From the NCBI GenBank assembly GCA_035544215.1, contig DATKHY010000007.1, forward strand, positions 806,001 through 870,000: 64,000 nucleotides of DNA, given 5' to 3'. The notes under the pieces are model-generated. The model was not told the DNA's origin, did no database searches, and was given only the letters and a program-made list of their open reading frames with translations. The translations under genes were made by a program, and so were the position numbers. Source of the DNA: Candidatus Binatia bacterium. GTDB taxonomy: Bacteria; Vulcanimicrobiota; Vulcanimicrobiia; Vulcanimicrobiales; Vulcanimicrobiaceae. Of this stretch, positions 10,323 through 18,860 are shown one piece after another; position 1 is the first letter of the stretch, and each line of letters opens with the position of its first letter.

Positions 10323-10679
10323 ATGAGTAGATTATTTCTGGCCCTACAGGGAGCGCTGCTGTCCGCCGCCCTGACGGCAGGCGCGAGCGCCGCCGCTCCA
10401 CCTCTCCTTCCTTCCGTCGCAACCGTGCACATCAAAGACTTTAAGTACCATCCGCCCGCGCTCACCGTGCACGTGGGCGAGCGCGTCACGTTTATCAACG
10501 ACGACGACGAGGCGCACACCGTGACGGCCACCGACAAGTCCTTCGATTCCGAAGGCCTCGACACCGGGGGCACGTGGCAGCACGTGTTTACCAAACCCGG
10601 TACCTACAACTATTTCTGCGAGCTGCATCCATACATGAAAGCGACCATCGTCGTCCTGCCGGCAGCGCCGGCACAGTAA
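10323..10679 (+). CDS. Exported cupredoxin (amicyanin/plastocyanin-like)
   Basis: 118 residues: signal peptide to about residue 25, then a single cupredoxin domain. Ligands can be read as His65 (D-E-A-H-T) and Cys99, His102, Met105 in C-x2-H-x2-M, the spacing of amicyanin. It should carry one electron in the periplasm. The start at 10323 was preferred to a longer frame because it begins the signal peptide. The phosphoesterase follows 12 bases later with its own ribosome site (AGGAG), so the two form an operon, divergent from the ECF sigma factor. Confidence 0.88.
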   Translation: MSRLFLALQGALLSAALTAGASAAAPPLLPSVATVHIKDFKYHPPALTVHVGERVTFINDDDEAHTVTATDKSFDSEGLDTGGTWQHVFTKPGTYNYFCELHPYMKATIVVLPAAPAQ

Positions 10680-10691
10680 AAGGAGCCAACT

Positions 10692-11573
10692 ATGAAACGC
10701 GACGACTTTCTCAAACACGTTGCTTGGACCGGGAGCGGTATCGCGTGGTCCCTGTCTAGCGGCGGCTTATTCAATGCTCAAAAGGCGCTGGCGGCGGATG
10801 GTGCCATTTCGTTCGTTCAAATCAGCGATAGCCACATCGGCTTTGCGCGCCCTGAAAATATGGACGTAACGGGAACGCTTCAAAAGACCATCGCCGCGAT
10901 CAACGCCATGCCGGTGCAGCCGACATTTGTCGTTCACACCGGTGACGTGACCCATCTTTCCAAACCCACACAGTTCGATACGGCGAAGCAAATCCTCGGA
11001 ACGCTCAAGGCTCCGCTCGTCGTCCTGCCCGGAGAACACGACGTCATCGGCACGTCGGCGGCGTTTTTCGACGCCTTCCGGCGAAGCGACGCCCCCAAGG
11101 GATGGTTCTCGTGGGACCAAGGCGGCGCGCACTTCCTCTCGCTCGTCAACGTCTTCAACTTCGAAATCGACGGGAAGCTCGGTACCGAGCAGATCGATTT
11201 CGTCGAGAAGGACCTCGCGGCGCAGAAGAGCTCGACGCCGATCGTCGTCTTCGCTCACGTTCCGCTCTACGCGCTCTTTCCGCCATGGGGCTGGACCACG
11301 GAGGACGGCTCGCGCGTCCTGGCCGCGCTGCGTCGCTTCAATGCGGTAACCGTATTGAACGGGCATATCCATCAGATCGTCCAGCACACCGACGGCAACA
11401 TCCGGTTCGCAACCGCCGCTTCCACCGCGTATCCGCAGCCCGCGCCGGGCACCGCGGACAAACCGGGCCCGTTAAAGGTGCCGGACAGCAAGTTACTGAG
11501 CGTGCTGGGCTACCGTAGCGTGGAGATCGCACGCAATACTGCAACGATCGCCGACCACTCACTACAAACGTAG
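10692..11573 (+). CDS. Exported metallophosphoesterase
   Basis: 293 residues of the calcineurin-like phosphoesterase fold. Metal-binding motifs in order: I-S-D-S-H-I-G, H-T-G-D-V, P-G-E-H-D, F-A-H-V-P-L and N-G-H-I-H. GEHD replaces the more usual GNHD. The N-terminus (M-K-R-D-D-F-L-K then a hydrophobic stretch ending A-L-A-A) looks like a signal sequence without a twin Arg. Sits directly after the cupredoxin gene. Substrate unknown; homologs are often called 'metallophosphoesterase' in sigma/anti-sigma/cupredoxin neighbourhoods. Confidence 0.88.
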   Translation: MKRDDFLKHVAWTGSGIAWSLSSGGLFNAQKALAADGAISFVQISDSHIGFARPENMDVTGTLQKTIAAINAMPVQPTFVVHTGDVTHLSKPTQFDTAKQILGTLKAPLVVLPGEHDVIGTSAAFFDAFRRSDAPKGWFSWDQGGAHFLSLVNVFNFEIDGKLGTEQIDFVEKDLAAQKSSTPIVVFAHVPLYALFPPWGWTTEDGSRVLAALRRFNAVTVLNGHIHQIVQHTDGNIRFATAASTAYPQPAPGTADKPGPLKVPDSKLLSVLGYRSVEIARNTATIADHSLQT

Positions 11574-11649
11574 CTTTTATACTTTCTTAATTACATCGCC
11601 TTATCATTATAAAATTGACACACACCAACATCACTTAAAGGAGACCCAG

Positions 11650-12666
11650 ATGAAACCACCTTATCACATTGGAGCCGTCTGCATAGCCATGGCGCTTGCA
11701 GCGTGCTCCGGTGCGCAAACCGGCGTTTCGCCAAATACTCTACCCGCGGCCGGCGCGCCGCAGACTTCCCCCCTCTTCGGCGCCCACAAGGCGACTACAG
11801 CGCTCATGCTCGTCGCTAACGAAGGCGCCGGCATGGGCGGTTCGATCCTCGAATTCCCCGAAGCCGCAAACGGGAACGTCGCCCCGAGTTCAGTCATCGC
11901 GAAAAACCGCGGCATACCCGGACCATTCGCCGTGGGCTTCAACTCAACGCAAGGCATCGCCATCGCGGACGGCAACATCGACTCGAGCGGCTTGTTTGGC
12001 GCCGAAACGTTCGCTTTCTCGACCGGCGATTTCTTGACGGGAATCACGTGCTTCGGCAAACCCAGTCAGACGAACGCCGTGGCGTTCGATAGCAAGGGTC
12101 AGCTCTTCGTTTCCGCGTTCTTACCAGAGGGCGGCCGCGCCGTCGAAGTATTCGCGCCTGGCGCAAACGGCTGCGTTAAACCTAAGCGTACCATCTCCGA
12201 CGAAGGCGGTCTGGCCATCGACAGCAACAACCTCCTCTACGTGGCGAACTCGAAGACGGCAACGATCGATCTCTTTCCGGCGGGATCCTCCACTAGGCAG
12301 GCGCAGATCGGCGGAAGCAACACCGGGCTAGTAGCTCCGGGTACGGTCGCACTCGACGCTTCGCGCAACGTCTACGTCTTCGATACGAAGACTGCGACGA
12401 TCAGCGAGTTCGCCGCCGGAGCGCGCGGCAACATCGCCCCGATCCGCACGATTTCCGGTTCGAACACCGGACTGGGCGGAGGGAACGGTTTCAGTTTTGG
12501 GCTAGCGGTCAGTAAGGCGAGCGGTAAGATATTCGTCTCTAACCCGGGCTCAAACGCGATCCTCGGCTTCGCAGCGACTGCAAGCGGCAACGTTGCGCCG
12601 ATCCAAACGATCGCCGGCAGCGCCACGAGGCTTGCCGACCCACTGGGCCTTGTGGTAACGGAGTAA
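11650..12666 (+). CDS. Lipoprotein with NHL-like beta-propeller repeats
   Basis: 338 residues; ribosome site AAAGGAG eight bases before ATG. Lipobox L-A-A-C at residues 17-20 marks a lipid-anchored surface protein. The rest consists of repeated blade-like units, with recurring N-G-N-V-A-P-S, R-G-N-I-A-P-I-R-T-I-S-G-S-N-T-G-L and S-G-N-V-A-P-I-Q-T-I-A-G-S. Such propellers bind ligands or sugars, or have lactonase-like activity in some families; none can be claimed here. Two other lipoproteins in the window (21250-22269 and 48882-49892) share this general design. Confidence 0.75.
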   Translation: MKPPYHIGAVCIAMALAACSGAQTGVSPNTLPAAGAPQTSPLFGAHKATTALMLVANEGAGMGGSILEFPEAANGNVAPSSVIAKNRGIPGPFAVGFNSTQGIAIADGNIDSSGLFGAETFAFSTGDFLTGITCFGKPSQTNAVAFDSKGQLFVSAFLPEGGRAVEVFAPGANGCVKPKRTISDEGGLAIDSNNLLYVANSKTATIDLFPAGSSTRQAQIGGSNTGLVAPGTVALDASRNVYVFDTKTATISEFAAGARGNIAPIRTISGSNTGLGGGNGFSFGLAVSKASGKIFVSNPGSNAILGFAATASGNVAPIQTIAGSATRLADPLGLVVTE

Positions 12667-12780
12667 CGTTTACGGCAGAGCCTAACCACTCCATCAGAGC
12701 GATGCGAGGTGCGACTCCCTCGCTTTCCCCGCAGACGGCTTCGCAATCGCGAAGCCGTCGTTGCATTGCCGCTGCGAGCG

Positions 12781-13271
12781 CCACGGCCGACAGTTTAGGT
12801 TTCCTTCCTGCGAGGCCCGAGCGTTTCGGTCCGCCTGAACGTAACTTCCGGACGCGCTATCCATCGTGCGGGCCCAGAGGTTCATCTTCGAACCGAGTTT
12901 AGAGGTGGGCACTTCCAGCGCGATCGAACAGACGTTTTTGTCGGCGAAGAAATCATCTCCGGTGAACTTCAAACCATTTATAGGCGCCCGCTGCTCCCTC
13001 GACGACAACCACCCCTTCATCGCCCGAGCGCTCGGATCGCGTGCCGTCTATGCGACGGACGGTTGCGGTCAGCCCGCCTCCCTTGGATGCGGCAAAGCGC
13101 ACGCCATAAGCGATCTCGGCAATCGCATCGCTATCCGTGTCGATCATCAGCTCATATCAGGATCGTTTTGCTAGCATCCCCAGGCTTCGGGAACACGTAC
13201 AGATCGGTGCAGTTTAAGCGAGCGTCCTTGTTGGGAAACGCAAAGTTCGGACCGGAGTAATGGTGGGACAT
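12781..13271 (-). pseudogene. Decayed DUF4331 family gene
   Basis: Reading from ATG at 13271 gives M-S-H-H-Y-S-G-P-N-F-A-F-P, then D-L-Y-V-F-P-K-P-G-D, the canonical start of DUF4331 proteins, but a stop follows K-T-I-L-I. The match resumes in another frame as E-L-M-I-D-T-D-S-D-A-I-A, and again in a third as F-T-G-D-D-F-F-A-D-K-N-V then A-L-E-V-P-T-S-K-L-G. Segments expected between these blocks are missing. The C-terminal part ends in unrelated sequence near 12781. So the gene has lost at least two internal pieces and is shifted twice. About 160 codons remain of a usual 250-450. Confidence 0.72.
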
Positions 13272-13336
13272 AGCTTACCTTCTCCTTCGCGAAAAGATAC
13301 CTCAGAATAAATACCCCAGATTTCGGCGACGCTGCG

Positions 13337-13675
13337 CTATCCATCCGGACAGGCGCGATTACCGGCTTTAATTGCTTCCTTTTCGCACGTGTAGGCCCCG
13401 CGTTTCGTGCGCCCGTACGAGCGATCGCCTTTGTAGTAGTAAATGCCGGTTTCGCTGTCGAGCCATACGACGGCACTTCCGCAAGACCATATGGGCTCGC
13501 GCCAGCCGGACGCTTCCCGATTCGTTGCAACGCGTACGAGTTTGGTTAGATCTTCGGATCTAGCTAGCAAAGGCCGACTAATTGAAATGGCGCTCGCAGT
13601 TGCCGCTGCCACCATAAAAAAGCTTCTCTTCATTTCAGCCCTGCCACTCTCTCCGCTCAATCTGGGATTCGCCAT
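13337..13675 (-). CDS. Small exported Cys-containing protein
   Basis: 112 residues from ATG at 13675, chosen because GAGGAG lies eight bases upstream; an inner Met (13633) would also give a signal peptide. Signal region residues 15-40. The mature part has E-P-I-W-S-C-G-S-A-V-V-W-L-D, then G-I-Y-Y-Y-K-G-D-R-S-Y-G-R-T and a terminal pair of Cys. This V-W-(L/V)-(D/N) ... Y-Y-Y-K-G pattern is common in hypothetical secreted bacterial proteins. No function is known to me. Confidence 0.65.
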   Translation of the reverse strand: MANPRLSGESGRAEMKRSFFMVAAATASAISISRPLLARSEDLTKLVRVATNREASGWREPIWSCGSAVVWLDSETGIYYYKGDRSYGRTKRGAYTCEKEAIKAGNRACPDG

Positions 13676-14009
13676 ACGTTTTTCTCCTCGGAGAGCCTTC
13701 GTGCACGAACGTAACACGCCGCGCGAGCGCTGTCTGGCCAGCAAAAGTGGGCAAAACTCGGTTTGACCGCTTTTGGTCCTCGGACACGCTGTCAGCCTGC
13801 GTCCACAGCCGCCCAAGCGAGCGCTTGGGCCGGAGGGCGGCCGGATTAAACGGTGGCGACCCGAAAAGGACTGCCGGATGGGGAATCCGAGATGAGCAAC
13901 CCGGTTACGCCCGTACGGTCTCACGATTGACCGTACTGGAGAGATCGACGTCGTAAACCAGACGGACTGATCGCGCCGCTCCGAAAATCTCGAGGGATGT
14001 GCACGGCAA
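13676..14009. other. Intergenic region with one hairpin
   Basis: 334 bases between divergent genes. GCCCAAGC and GCTTGGGC at 13811-13830 form an 8-bp stem with a 4-base loop but no T-tract follows. No coding frame looks real; long open frames here are noise upstream of the minus-strand gene. Confidence 0.4.
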
Positions 14010-14657
14010 ATGTTTAGCGGACCTAGAGGGACGGACGATCTAACGATCCTTATGACTGAGCATTTCACCCTTCAGAGCTCGCGTCAGTTGTGTCTACAAG
14101 ATATGCAGGGCCGCGCGACAATGTTTTTGACCATCGTATCGGCTTCGCTCATTGCAATCGGCTTTTTCGGGACCGCAACACACTTCGGCGGCGGCTTCGT
14201 ATTCTTCGTGCTAGCACTGTTAACTTCGCTATGGGTCCTTGGCGCCTTCACATTTGTGCGTGTCCTGCAGGGCGCCGTGGAGGACACGATCATTTGCTTC
14301 GGGATTGCCCGTATTCGGCATCGGTACACGGAAATCGCGCCGAACCTTCGCCACGAACTTGTGAGATCAATTCACGATGACTTCACTGGCGTAAGTGCTG
14401 AAATGGGTTCGAGCATGAGCTGGTGGCAGAGACTCATGCCTACTTACGTGGTAATTTCTTTCGTAACGAGCGTCCTCGCTGGCGCTCAGGTCGCGTTTGC
14501 ACTCGGCGAAGCCTTCGGAATTAGTCCGAGCGTTCAGGCGGCGGCGGCGATCGCAACGTTTGCCATCAACGCCGTCGGGTTTCGAGTTGTTGCAAGCCGC
14601 GTTTGGAGCAGCATCCCTCGCCTGTTCCCCACACGCTATCCTTCAAACGCAAAATAG
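14010..14657 (+). CDS. Integral membrane protein of unknown function
   Basis: 215 residues. After a leader ending L-T-E-H-F-T-L-Q-S-S-R there are two closely paired hydrophobic helices (about 38-58 and 62-85), a cytoplasmic-type middle segment with a conserved-looking R-H-R-Y-T-E-I-A-P, and another two helices (about 145-165 and 172-195). Proteins of this shape are frequent unannotated membrane proteins in actinobacteria and uncultured phyla. Stands alone, convergent with the hydrolase 30 bases downstream. Confidence 0.65.
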   Translation: MFSGPRGTDDLTILMTEHFTLQSSRQLCLQDMQGRATMFLTIVSASLIAIGFFGTATHFGGGFVFFVLALLTSLWVLGAFTFVRVLQGAVEDTIICFGIARIRHRYTEIAPNLRHELVRSIHDDFTGVSAEMGSSMSWWQRLMPTYVVISFVTSVLAGAQVAFALGEAFGISPSVQAAAAIATFAINAVGFRVVASRVWSSIPRLFPTRYPSNAK

Positions 14658-14687
14658 GACAACGGCGACCTGAAATCGCCGCTGGAG

Positions 14688-15671
14688 CTATTGGCGTTCG
14701 AGGAATTTTGTGAGAGCAGCCATCGTTTCGCGCGGGCTCTCTTCTATAAGCCAGTGGCCGACGTTCTTGAGCACGACGACCGTAACATCGTTCGAAATCA
14801 GGTGGGCTTGCGCGCCAAGCGGAACGCCCAGCGATTTCTCGCCGCCGATCGAAAGCACGGGTATGTTGAGTTTGGTAGTGCCGAGCTTGGCAAAATCGAC
14901 CGCGGTACGCGGAAAAGATTCAAAGTAGGCCCAGCCCGCGACCATTCGTCCTGGGCGGGAATACGCCGCGACGTATTGGCTACGGTCTGTTTGCGAGAGC
15001 GAACGGTTCGGATCGGCAGCGAACTCGTTCCAGTAATAGTCGAAATAGATTCGCTCGCGGCCTGCAACCAGCGCTAGCGGCGTCGAGCCGTGAAAGCGGA
15101 AATGCCAGAGGTTGGGATTATTATAGATCGGTTCCCAGCCGGCGATCCCCGGCAGGAACGCGTCCATCAAAGCGAGCCGGTCGACTTCGTGCGGATACAT
15201 AGCGGCATACGCATAGGCAACCATCAAGCCGATGTCGTGCCCAACCACGCTCACTCGCCGAAAGCCCAGAATGCGCACGGCGTCGTGCACGCGTTGCGCC
15301 GCGGTCTTCATGTCGGAGCCCTTCGAAGGGATCGAGGAGTTCCCGATTCCGGGAAGGTCGGGAGCAATGACCGTGAATCGAGGGGCGAGCGCTACCGCGA
15401 GCGGCTTCCACATCCGTGAATCTTCCGCGTAGCCGTGCAGCAGCAGCACTGCTGACCCGCGCCCTCCAACGGTTACGCTGACGACGTCGCCGGCAACGCT
15501 CACGCGATGCGTCACGAAACCTGGGCCGAAATCTACTGCGAACGCAGCCACGGTCTGGGGAAGGAGAGTTGCGACAGCCAGCGTCGTCGCGGCAAGTATC
15601 GCAGCCCGCGTTCTAAGGCCGATGCGCGGAGGTCGATCAGCAGCGGTACCGGGGACCCTCACGTACTCCAT
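14688..15671 (-). CDS. Exported alpha/beta hydrolase (epoxide hydrolase/dehalogenase type)
   Basis: About 327 residues. The start at 15671 has GGAGG five bases upstream; nine codons further is another ATG without a site. A hydrophobic segment (residues 20-45) suggests export or membrane anchoring. Core motifs: L-L-H-G-Y (oxyanion), nucleophile elbow V-G-H-D-I-G with Asp as nucleophile, and terminal V-G-H-W for the catalytic His. An Asp nucleophile points to an epoxide hydrolase or haloalkane dehalogenase-like reaction. The Cif-type pattern G-H-D-I-G fits. Confidence 0.83.
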   Translation of the reverse strand: MEYVRVPGTAADRPPRIGLRTRAAILAATTLAVATLLPQTVAAFAVDFGPGFVTHRVSVAGDVVSVTVGGRGSAVLLLHGYAEDSRMWKPLAVALAPRFTVIAPDLPGIGNSSIPSKGSDMKTAAQRVHDAVRILGFRRVSVVGHDIGLMVAYAYAAMYPHEVDRLALMDAFLPGIAGWEPIYNNPNLWHFRFHGSTPLALVAGRERIYFDYYWNEFAADPNRSLSQTDRSQYVAAYSRPGRMVAGWAYFESFPRTAVDFAKLGTTKLNIPVLSIGGEKSLGVPLGAQAHLISNDVTVVVLKNVGHWLIEESPRETMAALTKFLERQ

Positions 15672-15953
15672 TGCGTCCTCCAGCGAGCGGCGTGCCAAGC
15701 AATTACGCTACCTTACCCACGGCTCACCGCAGTGCCTGCGGCGACCTGCGGTTGCTCGCAACGCGAAGCGTGGTAACAGCGGTTAATTTTATGGTCGCGT
15801 ATGCTATCGGGCAATTGTGAAAAAATCCTGAAGAGATTTCGTTTTCCGAATGCCACAAGCGACGGCGCCAGAGCTTTATGCTTTCTTCATTTGGAACGCG
15901 TATGCTGCCGTGAATCAAGCACCAATCGTTTAACAGGAGACTTACAAGGCGAA

Positions 15954-16433
15954 ATGTTCAGAGAATCTTTAGGAATCTCCGCACTGGTCGGCGCAATGAC
16001 GCTGGCCTCGTGCGGCGGAGGCGGCGCCGGCGGCGGTGCCACGGGCGGCGGGGGCTTCTATGGCGGCCCGCCTCCAACGTCCCCGCCGCAACAGCACTCT
16101 AACGTTCCCGTTCGTCAGACCGTCGCAGGCAAACCGGCCTTCGTCGATCCATCTAAGAATCACACGCTCTACTTCTTAGACGTCGACACGCGGACGGGCG
16201 GCGCGTGCACCGGCGGCTGTCTTTCGGTTTGGTTTCCTCTCGTCCCGAGCCAAGGATCGCGTACGCAAGGCGCCTTTACGATCGTAAATCGATCCGACGG
16301 CACAAGCGCGCAGTGGGATTACAGAGACCATCCGCTCTACAAATACTCCGGCGATAACGGGCCGGATCAAGCGAACGGAAACGGCATCCCATTCGCCGGT
16401 GGCCATTGGCACATCGCGCGCCCGACGCCCTAA
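15954..16433 (+). CDS. COG4315-type lipoprotein (secreted repeat of unknown function)
   Basis: 159 residues. Lipobox L-A-S-C is followed by a Gly-rich linker and then the COG4315 domain: Y-F-L-D-V-D-T, A-C-T-G-G-C-L-S-V-W-F-P-L, D-H-P-L-Y-K-Y-S-G-D and G-H-W-H-I-A. AAGG lies five bases before the chosen ATG at 15954; a longer frame reaches back to 15801 but without a signal sequence. The family is exported, sometimes linked to metal or electron transfer, with no proven role. The 282 bases upstream hold no recognised gene. Confidence 0.8.
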   Translation: MFRESLGISALVGAMTLASCGGGGAGGGATGGGGFYGGPPPTSPPQQHSNVPVRQTVAGKPAFVDPSKNHTLYFLDVDTRTGGACTGGCLSVWFPLVPSQGSRTQGAFTIVNRSDGTSAQWDYRDHPLYKYSGDNGPDQANGNGIPFAGGHWHIARPTP

Positions 16434-16545
16434 CGTTTCGGATGCGGCCGCGGCGCGCGATTCACGAATTCCTTAGATGTTTGCCTATAATTGTGGATAC
16501 GGGCGGAATCGTTCGCGGTTCCGCCCTAGGAGAGAGGTGAACATC

Positions 16546-16734
16546 ATGACGGGCATCATCCGGTTCCGTTCCCTAGCCGAAGCGATACGCCAGGGCTACC
16601 AGGTATATGACGTAACCCGCACAGGCTATCTGCTACGAATAATGACCGCTGGAGGTTGGGCCATGGCCCTGTGCGAGTTATCTTGCATATCACCATTATG
16701 CCACGAAGCTGACACTCGTGCTCGATGTAGCTGA
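16546..16734 (+). CDS. Small conserved-looking protein
   Basis: 62 residues from ATG at 16546 with AGGAGAGAGGTG upstream. The first 40 residues (S-L-A-E-A-I-R-Q-G-Y-Q-V-Y-D and G-Y-L-L-R-I-M-T-A-G-G-W-A-M-A-L) have the look of a small globular alpha/beta protein. Similar tiny proteins are common in uncultured soil phyla, but no family name can be given. The Cys-rich tail may be noise past a decayed end. Confidence 0.5.
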   Translation: MTGIIRFRSLAEAIRQGYQVYDVTRTGYLLRIMTAGGWAMALCELSCISPLCHEADTRARCS

Positions 16735-16752
16735 GTTTACGCGTACGTAGCA

Positions 16753-17649
16753 GTGAGTGATAGACGCGATACTCGCAGCGCGGCTGAAAACCTCGAACTG
16801 TTGTTAACGCTTTTTGCGGTAATCGCCGGATCGATTGCCGCAACGGGTGCTTTTTTGGGTGCGTCGTACGAAAGGGACCGGGTCGCGCTGGAAAAGCGGC
16901 CGGCCGTGCTCCTCTCGTGCGAACCGGAATTCCGCACGCTCGATATCGCTGAAGGGACCAGGCCGCCCACCAATACGATCGTGCTTACGCCCAAAGGGGC
17001 ACGCTGGATACACATCGTGAGCGACCGTCGCGGCGATGTTCCGCAACCATTCGCTCGTTGTGCTTTGACGAGTTACGGCCAGCTTCCAGTCTTCAATCTG
17101 CGCGTTGCCCTGAAGCTCGAAATACTCGACCTGCCCGGTAAGGAACCGAAGACGGTCGATTCTTCATTTGACGTTCCGGGTCTGACGCCGTCTCAGCCTT
17201 ATCCCTTCGGACTAATCAACGGCACGCATGCGAATATCAGACTCAACTTCGACCGTACGCTGAGGCTCACGCCCGTCGACAGCGGGACGGCAACGGTCGA
17301 AACGCTATTCCTGGATCAAGGCTTGCTCAATGTCCAGCAACAGCCCGTGCAGCCGGAAGAGGCGGCGGCCGAGTCCGGCATGATGGGACCCTCAGCAAAC
17401 GGAACCATGGTGCGCGTTCGGGAGTTTTTGTATGCGCCGAATTCGCTGTACGTCCACACGAACCAGACGGTAACGTTTATTAACGACGATGCCGAGGCCC
17501 ACACGGTGACCGGACCGGCTGGTTCCTTCGATTCGGGCACCATCGATCCGCAAGGAGAATGGCGCCACTCGTTTTTACGCCCCGGGGTGTACTATTACAC
17601 GTGTTCCTTCCACCCGTACATGCGCGGGCGAATCGTCGTCTCCAAATAA
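16753..17649 (+). CDS. Membrane-anchored protein with C-terminal cupredoxin domain
   Basis: 298 residues from GTG. One transmembrane helix at about 18-40, a beta-rich middle region of unknown family (about 55-200), then a cupredoxin domain in the last 90 residues. The copper ligands are visible as D-A-E-A-H-T and C-S-F-H-P-Y-M (C-x2-H-x2-M). The domain is close to the free cupredoxin at 10323 (both share V-T-F-I-N-D-D). The protein would hold a copper electron carrier at the outer face of the membrane; its partner is not apparent. Confidence 0.78.
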   Translation: MSDRRDTRSAAENLELLLTLFAVIAGSIAATGAFLGASYERDRVALEKRPAVLLSCEPEFRTLDIAEGTRPPTNTIVLTPKGARWIHIVSDRRGDVPQPFARCALTSYGQLPVFNLRVALKLEILDLPGKEPKTVDSSFDVPGLTPSQPYPFGLINGTHANIRLNFDRTLRLTPVDSGTATVETLFLDQGLLNVQQQPVQPEEAAAESGMMGPSANGTMVRVREFLYAPNSLYVHTNQTVTFINDDAEAHTVTGPAGSFDSGTIDPQGEWRHSFLRPGVYYYTCSFHPYMRGRIVVSK

Positions 17650-17816
17650 CCTGCGGCCGGACCACGCGACCCCGCGAATGGACCCCGGGCCAACGGCCGG
17701 CTCCGTCACGGGAGGGCTAGCTGCGGCCGAGCACCCCTTGTAAAACGGAGGGTGACCGACTTTGAACGAAGAGGCTGAGTTCTTCGATCACTAGCGACCT
17801 GGGAAGGGTTTTTTGT

Positions 17817-18860
17817 GTGACTGGGTTGCGCGGATGGGTGACTGCCGCAGCTGTTTTTGCGGGAGCGTTCCTATTGTGGAACGTAGTCTCGGGAGCGCTT
17901 TCTGCGCTGCTGCTGCTCTTCACCGCGGTGCTTCTTTCGGCGGGCCTGCGACCGATCGTTGATCGGATGAGCAAGCGCGTTTCGTTCGGAGCGGCTGTCG
18001 CTCTCGCATTTGGCGGACTAATGACGGCCGTCGTAGCGCTTGGGTTCGTGCTCGTGCAGCCGGTTGGAGTAGAGCTCGCTAAGCTCATTCAGGCGATACC
18101 CGGCTACGCAAGTTCGCTGCAGGAACAGCTCGCCGCGGCGCAACGTTACATCGAAAACGACCAAATGGCACGTCAGCTCGCGTCGCTTCTCGCCAACGGT
18201 GCCGGCAATGTGGTAAGTGCGATCGGGCCTCATCTGCTCGGCGGTCCCCAGCTCGTTATCGGATCGATTGGTGACGCCGTATTGATCGTTTTGCTCGCGA
18301 TCGGCTGGATGCTCGCGTCGGACGAACTCGAGCAGTTCGTTTTGAGTTTGATACCAAGCAGCGTGCGAGATGATTGGCACAACGCGATTACGGACATCGG
18401 TGCGCGGCTCAGCGCATACGTTCAGGGTGTCGTGCTCAATGGGGCGGTAGTCGGCGTGGTAGTTGGTTCCTCGCTCGCCGTGATCGCCGTTCCGTACGCA
18501 CTGCTACTCGGTTTCATTGCGGCACTCTTCCAGGCGATACCACTGGTTGGAGCCGTCATCTCCGGCCCCATCATTCTATTGGTGGTTTTGGCTACTAGCG
18601 GCTGGGAAAAGATGCTGATCACTCTCGCCGTCTTCGTCGTCGTCCAAGTCATCGATCAAAACGTTCTCTCGCCGATCATCTTCGGCCAACGAGTTCAGCT
18701 GAGTTTTTTGCTCATCATTCTCGCGACGGTCATCGGCGGGACTTTGCTGGGTATCGCCGGAGCCTTTCTCGCGGTTCCGGCCGCAGCCGCGCTTCAAGTA
18801 CTCGTCGTGCGGATCGTGGCGCCGGCAATTCGCCGGGCGAACGGCAGCTCGCCACCCTGA
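17817..18860 (+). CDS. AI-2E family transporter (PerM/YdiK type)
   Basis: 347 residues from GTG, with GGGAAGGG upstream. Seven to eight hydrophobic helices in the usual arrangement: two near the N-terminus, a long soluble segment (about 85-150), then the C-terminal helices including P-L-V-G-A-V-I-S-G-P and Q-N-V-L-S-P-I-I-F-G. These match the AI-2E transporter family (UPF0118), whose members export autoinducer-2, ions or unknown compounds. Convergent with the TetR gene, which starts right after its stop. Confidence 0.88.
   Translation: MTGLRGWVTAAAVFAGAFLLWNVVSGALSALLLLFTAVLLSAGLRPIVDRMSKRVSFGAAVALAFGGLMTAVVALGFVLVQPVGVELAKLIQAIPGYASSLQEQLAAAQRYIENDQMARQLASLLANGAGNVVSAIGPHLLGGPQLVIGSIGDAVLIVLLAIGWMLASDELEQFVLSLIPSSVRDDWHNAITDIGARLSAYVQGVVLNGAVVGVVVGSSLAVIAVPYALLLGFIAALFQAIPLVGAVISGPIILLVVLATSGWEKMLITLAVFVVVQVIDQNVLSPIIFGQRVQLSFLLIILATVIGGTLLGIAGAFLAVPAAAALQVLVVRIVAPAIRRANGSSPP

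Noticed and set aside
13811-13830. Hairpin GCCCAAGC/GCTTGGGC as a terminator
   Set aside because: No T-tract follows on either strand and it lies between divergent genes.
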